DNA of 39,162 nt from positions 1-39,162 of the forward strand of contig JAYRGC010000071.1 of NCBI GenBank assembly GCA_041908065.1, in the 5' to 3' direction. Every line of letters starts with the position of its first letter. Within the stretch, counting starts at the first letter, position 1. Both the position numbers and the translations under genes were made by a program. Below, in pieces: positions 31,387-39,162 of this stretch. This DNA is from JAYRGC01 sp041908065. GTDB lineage: Bacteria > Pseudomonadota > Alphaproteobacteria > UBA9219. The notes under the pieces were generated by a model. The model was given only the letters and a program-made list of their open reading frames with translations, ran no database searches and was not told the origin of the DNA.

Positions 31387-31923
31387 GTGGACATAGGAAA
31401 AATACCCGCCGGAATAAACCCTCCCCGCGACATCAACGTGGTCGTGGAGATTCCCTTGGGCGGGGTTCCGGTAAAATACGAGATAGACAAAGCCTCGGGC
31501 GCGCTGATGGTGGACAGGTTTCTCCACACCGCCATGTTTTACCCGGGCAACTACGGGTTCATTCCGCAAACGTTGTCGGAGGACGGGGATCCCTGCGACG
31601 TCCTGATCGTGTCGCAAGTTCCGGTCGTTCCCGGGTGCGTCGTCCGTTGCCGTCCGGTGGGAGCCTTGCACATGGAAGACGAAAAAGGCGGCGACGAGAA
31701 AATAGTCGCCGTTCCGGTCGACGACTTGCATCCATTTTACACTGGAGTGAAGTCGTATAAGGATTTGCCCGAAATCCTGTCGGAGCAAATCGCCCACTTC
31801 TTCCAGCATTACAAGGATCTGGAAAAAGGCAAATGGGTCAAGATCACCCATTGGGTCGAAGCCGAAGCGGCGGAAAAGGTCATAGTCGACGCCATAAACC
31901 GCCATGGCAAAGGCGGGGCATAA
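31387..31923 (+). CDS. ppa: Inorganic pyrophosphatase
   Basis: Hydrolyses pyrophosphate, pulling biosynthetic reactions forward in the cytoplasm. The 178-residue protein is normal length and has the family-I signature EDGDPCDVL (65-73), EIPLGG (21-26), KYEIDK (30-35), FYPGNYGFIP (51-60) and DDLHP. It starts with GTG preceded by AAGGAGAG. The following 104-bp gap holds a strong hairpin. Confidence 0.96.
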   Translation: MDIGKIPAGINPPRDINVVVEIPLGGVPVKYEIDKASGALMVDRFLHTAMFYPGNYGFIPQTLSEDGDPCDVLIVSQVPVVPGCVVRCRPVGALHMEDEKGGDEKIVAVPVDDLHPFYTGVKSYKDLPEILSEQIAHFFQHYKDLEKGKWVKITHWVEAEAAEKVIVDAINRHGKGGA

Positions 31924-31967
31924 CCGATCATCGTCTTGAAAACGCTTCATTGGACAACGGCGGCGTA

Positions 31968-31987
31968 TCGCCATAAAACTATGGCGA
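31968..31987. terminator. Hairpin between ppa and divL
   Basis: TCGCCATA (31968-31975) pairs perfectly with TATGGCGA (31980-31987) across the loop AAAC. It is very stable but lacks a following T run, so it may be a transcript-end or stability structure rather than a classical terminator. Confidence 0.4.
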
Positions 31988-32027
31988 CAACCGTTTCAAC
32001 GCCGTCAATCCTCAGGCCGAACCGCTC

Positions 32028-34451
32028 ATGCTTCAACGCCTTTACGACAACATACCGATTATTTCCGCCGTCGTCGTAATCGCCGCCTTGGTGCTGGTGG
32101 TGGGCGTCGGCATGGGCAGCGGCGGAGCCGGAATGGCCGCCGCGTTATTGGGGATCATTTCCGCCGGACTGGGATGGCTGTCGTGGTCGCAGGCGCGGCG
32201 GGTCAAGTCGCGCGACGATCATGCGCGGCAGATGCGCTTCATCGCCGAGCGTTGGCAAGCGATGCTGGAAACCATTCCCTGCGGTTATTGCGCCTTCACT
32301 CCGCAGGGAAACCTCCGCGAGGAACGCGGGGCTTCAATCCGTCTCGGGGCCAGCAAGATCTCTCATTTCGACGACATCCTGTCCAAATTGGAGGACGGCG
32401 CGGAGCTGGCCGAGGCTTTTCGCCGCCTGCAACGCGACGGCGAGGCTTTTTCCCTGCGGGTCAAGGTCGCTAAAACGGAAACGGAAATGCAAATCTTCGG
32501 ACGCCGTTTCCGCGTCGGCAAGGACGGCCCCTATTCCGATGTATTGTGGATGCAGGACGTCCCGGCGCGCGCCGTTGCGAAGAAATCCGCTGCGGATCCC
32601 CTCGCCCAGGCCTCGGCTTTTGATTTCGCTCCGTTTCCGGCTTGGCTACGCGGCGAGAATCTCGCCATACTTTCCTGCAATTCGGCCTATGCGGCGGCGT
32701 TGGACATGTCGCAAGACGACGTCTTGCGCGAGCAGCGCGAGCTGATGTCGCAAACCGCCAAAGGCGGCAGCGGACGCGCCTTGGCCGCCAACGCCATCAG
32801 CCAAAAGACCGCTCAGACCGAACGCCGCCACGTCATAGTGGCGGGCAAGCGGAGGCTGTTGGAAATAACCGAAGCCCCTCTTCCTGTCTCCGGCGAACCT
32901 CAGGCGGCGCGGCTGATCGGCTTAGCCTTCGACGTGACGGGGGAGGAGGAAAAAGAGTCCGAGCTGAAACGCCACCTGGCGGCTCACCACGAGGTGATGG
33001 AGCATCTCGGCTCGGCCATCGCCATCTATGGCGCGGATATGCGGTTGGAGTTCTACAACCGCTCCTATCAACGGCTGTGGGACGCGACCGAGGCGTTTTT
33101 GGACAGCAAGCCTTCCTTCGGCGAGGTTTTGGAAGACTTAAGAAACCGCCGTCGCTTACCCGAACAGGCCGATTTTCAGCGGTACAAAAAAGAACGGCTG
33201 TCGCTTTTCACCTCGCTGATCGAGCCGCGCGACGACATGATGCATCTGCCGGACGGAACCAGCCTGCGGATTCTGTCGGCCCCGCATCCATTCGGCGGCA
33301 TAATGTTCGTTCACGAGGACGTGACCGATCGGCTGGCTTTGGAATCGTCCTACAACACGCTGATAGCGGTTCAGCGCGAGACGCTCGACAATCTGGCCGA
33401 GGGCATCGCCGTGTTCGGCCCCGACGGCAAGCTGCGGCTTTCCAATCCGGCGTTCGAGCGCATATGGAAGCTCGCGGCGGAGTTCGTCGCGTCCTCTCCC
33501 CACGTTTCCGATATGCTGGAGCGCATGAAGCCGCTGTTCAAGTTCGGCGGCGAATGGGCGGATTTCAAGCGCGAGATGGTGGGCTACGCGCTCGACCGCA
33601 ACCCCCGCGCCGGAAAGATGGAGCGAGCCGACAATTCGGTGATCGAATACCTGTCGGTTCCGTTGCCGGACGGGGCGGTTTTGAATAGCTATCTCGACGT
33701 GACAGACAGCGTGAAAGTGGAGTTGGCTTTGCGCGCCAGCAACGCGGCGTTGGCCACGGCGGATCGTCTGAAATCGGAGTTTGTGGCCAACGTGTCGTAC
33801 CAGCTTCGCACGCCGCTTAACACCATCACCGGATTCGCCGACATCCTCGAAGGCCAGTACTTTGGGACGCTCAACCCCAAGCAAATCGAATATACCCGCC
33901 ATATCAAGGACGCGAGCGAGAACCTGTCGCGGCTGATAAACGACGTTCTGGATCTCGCCACCATCGAAGCCGGACGCATGACGTTGGAACGCGAGACGGT
34001 GGCTGTGGCCGAGGTGCTGAACTTGGCCAAGCAGGATTTGGCGGAATGGGCGCGGCAACAGTCCTTGGACATCATTATCGACTGCCCCTCCGACATCGGA
34101 AAATTCGAAGTGGACGAACACCGTTTGCGGCAAACTCTGCACAATCTGATCGGCAATTCGATAAAATACACTCCGGCGGGCGGGCGCATAACGGTATCCG
34201 CCGCGCCCGACGACGGCGATTGGGTAAAGATAACAGTTGCCGACACCGGCATCGGCATTCCTGAAGCCGATTTGGATCGCGTGTTCGGGAAATTCGAGCG
34301 TTCCAACCTTCACGCTCGCCAGAACGGGGCGGGGTTGGGTCTAAGTCTGGCCAAGAGCTTCATCGAGCTTCACGGAGGCCGGATAAAGATAGAGAGCGAG
34401 GTTGGCAAAGGAACCCGCGTTCATTGCTTGCTGCCGCGCAAGGCGACGTGA
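32028..34451 (+). CDS. divL: DivL-like PAS histidine-kinase homologue (Tyr instead of His)
   Basis: An 807-residue membrane protein with two N-terminal transmembrane helices (about 10-28 and 35-53), several PAS-like regions (about 75-560), and a HisKA/HATPase core. The phospho-acceptor position reads NVSYQLRTPLN, with Tyr591 (codon TAC at 33798) where kinases have His. The ATPase motifs are kept: NLIGNSIKYTP, DTGIGIP and GAGLGLSLA. This exact swap defines DivL in Caulobacter, which controls the kinase CckA and so CtrA. The overall length and PAS architecture also match. It starts at ATG 32028 without a strong ribosome site. Confidence 0.88.
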   Translation: MLQRLYDNIPIISAVVVIAALVLVVGVGMGSGGAGMAAALLGIISAGLGWLSWSQARRVKSRDDHARQMRFIAERWQAMLETIPCGYCAFTPQGNLREERGASIRLGASKISHFDDILSKLEDGAELAEAFRRLQRDGEAFSLRVKVAKTETEMQIFGRRFRVGKDGPYSDVLWMQDVPARAVAKKSAADPLAQASAFDFAPFPAWLRGENLAILSCNSAYAAALDMSQDDVLREQRELMSQTAKGGSGRALAANAISQKTAQTERRHVIVAGKRRLLEITEAPLPVSGEPQAARLIGLAFDVTGEEEKESELKRHLAAHHEVMEHLGSAIAIYGADMRLEFYNRSYQRLWDATEAFLDSKPSFGEVLEDLRNRRRLPEQADFQRYKKERLSLFTSLIEPRDDMMHLPDGTSLRILSAPHPFGGIMFVHEDVTDRLALESSYNTLIAVQRETLDNLAEGIAVFGPDGKLRLSNPAFERIWKLAAEFVASSPHVSDMLERMKPLFKFGGEWADFKREMVGYALDRNPRAGKMERADNSVIEYLSVPLPDGAVLNSYLDVTDSVKVELALRASNAALATADRLKSEFVANVSYQLRTPLNTITGFADILEGQYFGTLNPKQIEYTRHIKDASENLSRLINDVLDLATIEAGRMTLERETVAVAEVLNLAKQDLAEWARQQSLDIIIDCPSDIGKFEVDEHRLRQTLHNLIGNSIKYTPAGGRITVSAAPDDGDWVKITVADTGIGIPEADLDRVFGKFERSNLHARQNGAGLGLSLAKSFIELHGGRIKIESEVGKGTRVHCLLPRKAT

Positions 34452-34474
34452 AGCTGCAGGTTGCAACAAAGCAC

Positions 34475-34575
34475 CGTCATTGCGAGCGGCCTTCTTCAGG
34501 CCGCGAAGCAATCCAGTGCCATTGCTCCATGACTCTGGATTGCTTCGCGTCGCAAGGGCGACGCTCGCAATGACG
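34475..34575. repeat. Dispersed palindromic repeat (copy e)
   Basis: Full copy with CGTCATTGCGAGC...GAAGCAATCCAG and CTGGATTGCTTC...GCTCGCAATGACG arms and a short loop. The gap from divL to lolA (257 bp) also has a G run near 34668-34676 and no gene. Confidence 0.9.
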
Positions 34576-34708
34576 CCCTCCCCCACCCCCCAAAAAACCA
34601 AGATGTAAATCGGGGGATTTTAACAAGGTAGATGACGGCCTTTGGCCGTATACTTCGCGCTTTTTTTTGGGGGGGGGCGCAACAGCCCCCCGTTTTGGAA
34701 AGCAAAAC

Positions 34709-35428
34709 CTATTTTCTGCTTTTTTTGTCTTCCGGCGGTGTGAAGCTGAACGTGCCGTAGGGAAAGTCCGTTTCCTCGCTCACGTTCTCGAGGTTTATTC
34801 CCGTCATGCGCCCCTGCGCGTCCACTACCCGCCATTGCCGCAACCGCAACGGTTTGTCTTCGAAAATCAAGGTAAGTTCGCCATCTTCCGGATCTTTGGT
34901 GGACATCAACGACACTTCCAGCTTGGCGGGAAAGCGCGCCAGCTTGGTGACGGTCACGTCGCCGCTCATTTTGACGTTTTCGCGCAGGACGAACTCGGCC
35001 ACGTTGTCGCCCTGCAACACGTTGGTCTGTTGCCCTAAGCCGGCATCCCACATGTGCAAGAAGGTTCCATCGGCCACTATTATGTCGGGTTCAGGCGGGT
35101 CATAGACCACGCGCATTTTGCCCGGGCGTTTGATGGCGATCCGGCCATGGCGGAAGTCGCCGCTGTCGCTGATTTGCAAAAATCCGGCCGAGATTCCTTT
35201 CATCGAGTTCAGATACGTCTCGATTCTGGCGATGTCGGCCCTGTCCTTTTCCGAAAGCTGCGCCGGACGCGCGCGCTTTTCTGCCTTTTCGGTTTTTTTG
35301 CCGGTATCCGCCGGAGCCGACATATGCGGAGATTCCGCCGTGCCGTCGTTGGCTTGCGCGGCAAGCGGCGACGAGGAGAACGCCGAAAACGCGGCCAAGG
35401 CCGCCACTAGAGGAAAAAGGTTTTTCAT
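34709..35428 (-). CDS. lolA: LolA-like outer-membrane lipoprotein carrier
   Basis: Periplasmic chaperone that ferries lipoproteins to the outer membrane. The 239-residue protein has a signal peptide (1-24, ending in PLAAQA) and, after a polar Lys/Glu-rich stretch, the LolA core: IARIETYLNSMKGISAGFLQ, GRIAIKRPGKMRVVYDPP, DIIVADG and FRLR-like segments. The family is clear from GRIxIKRPGKxRxxYxPP. The ATG at 35428 starts the signal peptide; the open frame to 35905 upstream is spurious and overlaps the divergent cytochrome gene. The spacer to that gene is 130 bases. Confidence 0.88.
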   Translation of the reverse strand: MKNLFPLVAALAAFSAFSSSPLAAQANDGTAESPHMSAPADTGKKTEKAEKRARPAQLSEKDRADIARIETYLNSMKGISAGFLQISDSGDFRHGRIAIKRPGKMRVVYDPPEPDIIVADGTFLHMWDAGLGQQTNVLQGDNVAEFVLRENVKMSGDVTVTKLARFPAKLEVSLMSTKDPEDGELTLIFEDKPLRLRQWRVVDAQGRMTGINLENVSEETDFPYGTFSFTPPEDKKSRK

Positions 35429-35558
35429 GCGGAGCAATTTGCTTGCCCATTGAGGCAAATGCAAGGCAAAACGGGCGCGAACCATCTCGACACAAGCGCG
35501 GTTGAGGGTATAAAGTCCGTCCTGCGTTGTTCCCCCAATTGTTTCGCGGAGGTCTTCC

Positions 35559-36152
35559 ATGCGCTGTTCTGGATTTGGCAAGCTCGCGCTTGCCGTGGCG
35601 GTTGCCGGTTCCGTGGCCGTGTTGGCCGATTTCGTGGCGGAAGCCGCCGTAAAGCCTCGCGAAGTGGCGGTTTCCGCCCCCATCGCCAAGGCCGCGGTAA
35701 CCGCAGAACCGCAACCGCAGGCGGCGACAACGCTGCAAGTTGCCGATGCCGCGCCCGCGGCTCCTTCCGCCGCGCCTTCCGTTGAAATCGCCCCCATCGC
35801 TTCATTGATGGCGTCGGCCAACGCCGAGGCCGGACAGAAATCTACCAAGATTTGCGCCACGTGCCATACATTTGATAAGGGAGGTCCTAACCGCGTCGGG
35901 CCCAATCTTTACGGGGTTATGGGGCGCAAGGCGGCCTCGGTAGAAGGTTTCGCCTACTCCGCCGGAATGAAGGCCATGGGCGATAAAACGTGGGATTACG
36001 AAGCCGTCAACAAGCTGTTGGCCAACCCGCGCGCCTTGGTCTCCGGAACCAAGATGGCGTTTGCCGGCATCAAGGATCCGCAGGAACGCGCCAACGTGAT
36101 CGCTTGGTTGCGTTCGCTGTCCGAGGCTCCGATACCCTTGCCCGCCAAGTGA
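35559..36152 (+). CDS. Membrane-anchored cytochrome c (class I)
   Basis: A 197-residue c-type cytochrome. A hydrophobic N-terminus (about 8-28) serves as anchor or signal, then an Ala/Pro/Val-rich linker (about 30-80). The haem site is CATCH (Cys99, Cys102, His103) and Met166 in GTKMAFAG is the sixth ligand. The domain resembles the CycM / cytochrome c552 type that feeds terminal oxidases. CGGAGG precedes the ATG. Its stop overlaps the next gene by one base (TGATG). Confidence 0.9.
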   Translation: MRCSGFGKLALAVAVAGSVAVLADFVAEAAVKPREVAVSAPIAKAAVTAEPQPQAATTLQVADAAPAAPSAAPSVEIAPIASLMASANAEAGQKSTKICATCHTFDKGGPNRVGPNLYGVMGRKAASVEGFAYSAGMKAMGDKTWDYEAVNKLLANPRALVSGTKMAFAGIKDPQERANVIAWLRSLSEAPIPLPAK

Positions 36153-37135
36153 TGCTGCGTATCGCCGCCGTCTTCGGTCTTTTGGGTCTGGCGGCGGCGA
36201 CCGCGCTTGTCGCGTGGAGCGGCTACGCCGACGTTTTGTCCGCGCTCGAGCGCGCCGGATGGGGAATCGTCTGGACCAGCCTTTACCACCTGATACCCAT
36301 GGCCGTATGCGTCGTCGGATGGCGGGCGTTGATGCCCGGGAAAAGGCGTCCCGGGTTCTGGTTTTTTCTTTATTTGTTGTGGGTACGCGCTTCGATCAAC
36401 AACCTGATGCCGGTGGCGCGCATCGGCGGCGAGATAGTGTCAGTTCGCATCATGGTGAAGCGCGGCATTCGCAAGGCTCCGGCCATCGCCAGCACCGTGG
36501 TCGAAACCACGCTGTCGGTCATCGGCGTTTTTCTTTTCACACTTTTAGGCGTGGGCTTGTTCGCGGCGCGGATAAGCGACGGCGACATGACGACGCGCCT
36601 GATGCTCGCCACTTTGGCTTCGGTTCCCCTGATCGGAGCGTTGCTGCTGCTGCAACGCGCTGGATTTTTCGCCATCGCCACGCGGATAGTCGCCATGCTG
36701 TTCCGCGACAAGTGGAAAAACTTTTCCGGCAACGCGGCGCGGCTCGATCGCGCCGTCCGCGCCATGTATCGCCGCAGCGACCGCGCTTTGTTCTGCGGAT
36801 TTATGCAATTCGCCTCGTGGGCGTTGGGCAGTGTCGAGATCTGGCTCGCCCTTTATTTCATCGGCCATCCCTTGCCGATGCTGGAATGCGTGATGATAGA
36901 GGCTATAATCCAAGCGACGGCCAGCGCGGCCTTTATCGTTCCCGCTGCCTTGGGAGTGCAGGAGGCGGGGTTCCTGCTGCTGGGACACTTGCTGGGATTG
37001 CCCACGGAAGCGGCGGCTGCCTTGGCGGTCATAAGGCGTTGCCGAGACTTGCTGTTATACGTTCCCGGGCTTTTGGCATGGCAAGCGCAAGAGGGGCATT
37101 GGCTTTGGCGCAGCGGCAGACGCAAAAAAGGATAA
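36152..37135 (+). CDS. Flippase-like membrane protein (HpnL / LPG-synthase TM family)
   Basis: A 327-residue integral membrane protein with about seven or eight hydrophobic segments. It resembles the lysylphosphatidylglycerol synthase transmembrane family and HpnL-like proteins linked to hopanoid genes: YHLIPMAVCVVGWRAL, NNLMPVARIGGEIVSVRI and PAALGVQEAGFLLLG are typical spots. No hopanoid gene is in the window, so HpnL function is not asserted; it may move a lipid across the inner membrane. ATG at 36152 overlaps the cytochrome stop; six bases separate its own stop from purN. Confidence 0.82.
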   Translation: MLRIAAVFGLLGLAAATALVAWSGYADVLSALERAGWGIVWTSLYHLIPMAVCVVGWRALMPGKRRPGFWFFLYLLWVRASINNLMPVARIGGEIVSVRIMVKRGIRKAPAIASTVVETTLSVIGVFLFTLLGVGLFAARISDGDMTTRLMLATLASVPLIGALLLLQRAGFFAIATRIVAMLFRDKWKNFSGNAARLDRAVRAMYRRSDRALFCGFMQFASWALGSVEIWLALYFIGHPLPMLECVMIEAIIQATASAAFIVPAALGVQEAGFLLLGHLLGLPTEAAAALAVIRRCRDLLLYVPGLLAWQAQEGHWLWRSGRRKKG

Positions 37136-37141
37136 ACCGAC

Positions 37142-37795
37142 ATGGTAGAAAAACTTAAAACCGCCGTGCTTATTTCCGGTCGCGGCAGCAATATGCTGGC
37201 CTTGGCCGCCGCCGCCGGCACAGGGGATTGCCCGATAGAGATAACCTGCGTCGCTTCCAACAAGCCGGACGCGGCGGGATTGGCCGCAGCCGCCGCCCGC
37301 GGGTTGCCGGTAATTGTCGTTAACCAGCGCGACTTTTCCGATCGCGAGGCTTTCGAGCGCGAGCTTGACGCCAAAATATCCGCAAGCGGAGCGCAGTTGG
37401 TCTGTTTGGCCGGATTCATGCGTATCTTGACGCCGTGGTTCGTCGAAAGATGGAGGGATCGGCTGGTGAACATCCACCCGTCTCTGTTGCCGGCGTTTCC
37501 CGGACTCGACACACATGCCAAGGCGTTGAAAAAAGGCGTAAAATTTGCCGGATGCACAGTGCATTTCGTCCGCGCCGAGATGGACAACGGCCCCATCATC
37601 GCCCAAGCGGCGGTTCCGGTTTTGCAAGACGACACGGAGGAATCTCTGGCCGCTCGCGTGCTGGAGATGGAACACCGCGTTTACCCGCTTGCCGTCCGAC
37701 TGATAGCCGAAGGGCGGGTGAACGTGTTGGAGGAAAGGGTATTTGTGACCGGAAACACGAAAACTCCGGCATCGGCGTCTAATCCGGCGGTGTAA
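37142..37795 (+). CDS. purN: Phosphoribosylglycinamide formyltransferase
   Basis: Transfers a formyl group from 10-formyl-THF to GAR in purine synthesis. The 217-residue product has the phosphate loop SGRGSNM (12-18), catalytic Asn110 and His112 (NIHPSLLPAFPG), and Asp148 (AEMDNGPI). It is usually preceded by purM, which is not here; the membrane protein gene takes that place. The gap after it (to 37919) shows no gene. Confidence 0.95.
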   Translation: MVEKLKTAVLISGRGSNMLALAAAAGTGDCPIEITCVASNKPDAAGLAAAAARGLPVIVVNQRDFSDREAFERELDAKISASGAQLVCLAGFMRILTPWFVERWRDRLVNIHPSLLPAFPGLDTHAKALKKGVKFAGCTVHFVRAEMDNGPIIAQAAVPVLQDDTEESLAARVLEMEHRVYPLAVRLIAEGRVNVLEERVFVTGNTKTPASASNPAV

Positions 37796-37919
37796 GCCCT
37801 TAACCGCTTGCGCGTTAACCATATTATTTAGCGTTTAGCCAAAAAAGTACCAACTAAGGCGGGTTTTGTGGTATACGAAACGAAACGCGGATGGTTTGGT
37901 AATTTGGGACGGTTTCGCC

Positions 37920-38846
37920 ATGCAGAATTTCAACCCGTATCGTTTTTACGAAACTGCGGCCAAGCTGCACGGGCTTTTCAACTGTTCGACGCAAAGCCGC
38001 GTCAGGGATATGTTCGCCCCGTTGACCGAGGCGCAAACCGCCTTGGACGCCTTGATAAAGGGCGATCCCCTGCCGATTGAAACCAGCAAGCCCGACGCGC
38101 TCAAGCTCCTGTCGCGGATAAGCGCGTTGTTCGACCGTTATTATATCGATCCGTCGACCAAACAATTGCGAAACCCCACCGGCGAAGACCGCATCGACCA
38201 GCACGAGTTGTCCGCCGTTTTCGCTTTGTTGGAAAAGTTCGAGCATTCTTTGGCCGCCGAGCTGTGCCACGCCCCCACCTACGCCGCCGGAAAACGCGGG
38301 ATATATTCGACCCACGATTTGGCGGAAAACGCTCACGGCACGTTTCCCGAAAGCCTGCGCGAGGTCATCCCGTCCGAGGCCCAACGCGAATTCGACGTGG
38401 CCGGACGCGCTTTGGTGTTCGGTCTGGGAACTGCGGCGGCCATGCACCTTTTGCGCGCCGTCGAGATCGTCTTGAAGCAATACTACGAAGCCTTCGCCGG
38501 AGTCGTGGTGGCCAAGACCGAGCGCAATTACGGCATTTATTTGAAAAAGCTGGCGGCGTTGGCCGAAGACGACACCGCTCGCCGCCGTCCCGACAAGCGT
38601 CTGCTGCAAATGTTGGCGCAGATAAAGGAGCACTACCGCAATCCGTTGACCGCGCCCGAAAGCGGCGTTTCCACCGAGCAGGCGACTTCGCTGTTCGGCC
38701 TGGCCGGAGCCATTATCACCCTGATGTCGGAGCAGATGATCGACATGAGGCAGAACGGCGGCAAAAAAATGTCCGCTCTGCTGGAGCCGGAAACCGAAGA
38801 TGGCGACGACGCGCCGGACGCCAAGCCGGTACGGGCGGCGGGGTAG
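37920..38846 (+). CDS. Hypothetical protein, possibly HEPN-like
   Basis: A 308-residue cytoplasmic protein I cannot assign firmly. It is helical. The C-terminal half has AAAMHLLRAVEIVLKQYY and later QIKEHYRNPLTAPE with a closing helical stretch, reminiscent of HEPN-type domains that show RNP-x-x-HP-like motifs, though the usual His is replaced (RNPLTAPE). A highly acidic tail ends it. The ATG at 37920 is preferred; open frame extends upstream to TTG 37866. It follows purN and is convergent with the hisE remnant. Confidence 0.6.
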   Translation: MQNFNPYRFYETAAKLHGLFNCSTQSRVRDMFAPLTEAQTALDALIKGDPLPIETSKPDALKLLSRISALFDRYYIDPSTKQLRNPTGEDRIDQHELSAVFALLEKFEHSLAAELCHAPTYAAGKRGIYSTHDLAENAHGTFPESLREVIPSEAQREFDVAGRALVFGLGTAAAMHLLRAVEIVLKQYYEAFAGVVVAKTERNYGIYLKKLAALAEDDTARRRPDKRLLQMLAQIKEHYRNPLTAPESGVSTEQATSLFGLAGAIITLMSEQMIDMRQNGGKKMSALLEPETEDGDDAPDAKPVRAAG

Positions 38847-38882
38847 GCGTTCGGCGGCACGTCGGAGCGTTTGCTCTTTATC

Positions 38883-39011
38883 TCATTTTTCAGCAGCATC
38901 GTGCCGCGCCGACAGGGTTTTGGCGACGTCCGCGAGCGACAATCCCGAATGGCGCAAAAGCACCATAAGGTGGAATAGCAGATCGGCGGATTCCTCGCGC
39001 AGCCGGGATTT
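38883..39011 (-). pseudogene. hisE: 3' fragment of phosphoribosyl-ATP pyrophosphatase
   Basis: Reading leftward, 42 codons match the C-terminus of HisE: REESADLLFHLMVLLRHSG, then LADVAKTLSARHDA and a stop at 38885-38883. HisE removes pyrophosphate from phosphoribosyl-ATP in histidine synthesis. Homology stops near 39011, and an in-frame stop codon lies at 39015-39017, just before the inverted-repeat element. The gene is therefore cut, either by insertion of the element or by a mis-joined contig end. Confidence 0.8.
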
Positions 39012-39036
39012 ATTCTAGTCGATGCTCCATTTCTGG

Positions 39037-39162
39037 TGGCGTTGTTGCATGGCTAGAATTCACATTGATAATCAGCATGTTATGACGCTACCAATTTCAG
39101 GCAATAATCAAGCAACTCATTGATAACAAACAAACTCGATCAACAGCCATGCAACAACGCCA
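39037..39162. mobile_element. Short element with 18-bp perfect terminal inverted repeats
   Basis: TGGCGTTGTTGCATGGCT at 39037-39054 is the exact reverse complement of the last 18 bases (39145-39162). The 126-base span between and including them is AT-rich and has no gene. It looks like a MITE or the end of an insertion sequence (IS5-like ends are suggested by memory only). It ends exactly at the window edge. Confidence 0.6.

Noticed and set aside
1..34575. CRISPR array
   Set aside because: Repeats are kilobases apart and palindromic, without regular spacers. No cas gene is present.
35429..35905. N-terminal extension of lolA (398-residue frame)
   Set aside because: It runs across the divergent cytochrome gene; the signal peptide begins at 35428.
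37800..37822. CtrA-like TTAACCAT at 37815 and TTAA pair upstream of the HEPN-like gene
   Set aside because: The TTAA pair is 11 bases apart rather than 7. A single TTAACCAT is too weak a signal.
1..39162. tRNA, rRNA or riboswitch genes
   Set aside because: No cloverleaf, rRNA or riboswitch core was recognised by eye; a covariance-model scan would be decisive.

Overview
The window reads as an ordinary chromosome segment of an uncultured alphaproteobacterium. GC content is fairly high overall, with local AT-rich islands. Three things point to the class: hemE sits beside a DnaA-box-rich AT-rich gap in the arrangement known from alphaproteobacterial replication origins; there is a DivL-type kinase with Tyr in place of the phospho-acceptor His; and a sequence matching the Irr/ICE iron-control motif precedes rubrerythrin. 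Fe-SOD, rubrerythrin and a SUF iron-sulfur operon suggest an organism that handles low or variable oxygen. Both ends of the window lie in repeats, so it may be a whole contig broken at repeats.

Layout. 1-3791: repeat, ddl (-), then a divergent alpha/beta hydrolase and a membrane-tethered MurF-like ligase. 4060-6146: ABC1/UbiB kinase and fabG (-). 6294-7149: two unknown small genes. 7158-9789: ICE-type operator, rubrerythrin, a two-cluster Fe-S protein and a DUF3501 protein. 10076-11853: sodB coupled to a repressor-like protein, then ogt (-). 11919-14767: anmK and a bacterial O-GlcNAc-transferase-like protein. 14827-17945: periplasmic binding protein plus hybrid histidine kinase. 17935-19998: hemH and hemE (-). 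19999-20452: probable oriC. 20453-23023: aroE, coaE, queA (-). 23106-30406: SUF operon (regulator, sufB, an opposing BrnT/BrnA toxin-antitoxin pair, sufC, HAD phosphatase, short sufD, sufS, sufU, winged-helix protein). 30739-34451: M15-like lipoprotein, ppa, divL. 34709-37795: lolA (-), cytochrome c, a flippase-like membrane protein, purN. 37920 to end: unknown HEPN-like protein, the 3' end of hisE, and a short element with 18-bp inverted ends.

Many genes are translationally coupled through ATGA, GTGA or TGATG overlaps, which supports the start choices and the operon groupings. Five copies of a palindromic repeat (core CGTCATTGCGAGC...GAAGCAATCCAG and its inverse) fill most long intergenic gaps. 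A different palindromic repeat lies inside sufD.

The most interesting points are the probable origin with DnaA boxes and a CtrA-type site, the SUF operon carrying an opposite-strand BrnT/BrnA module plus extra HAD and winged-helix genes, the ICE operator before rubrerythrin, and a peptidoglycan ddl-hydrolase-murF trio organised like that of Campylobacterota. No clearly new defence or mobile system was found. All family calls come from reading translated sequence; no database search was run.
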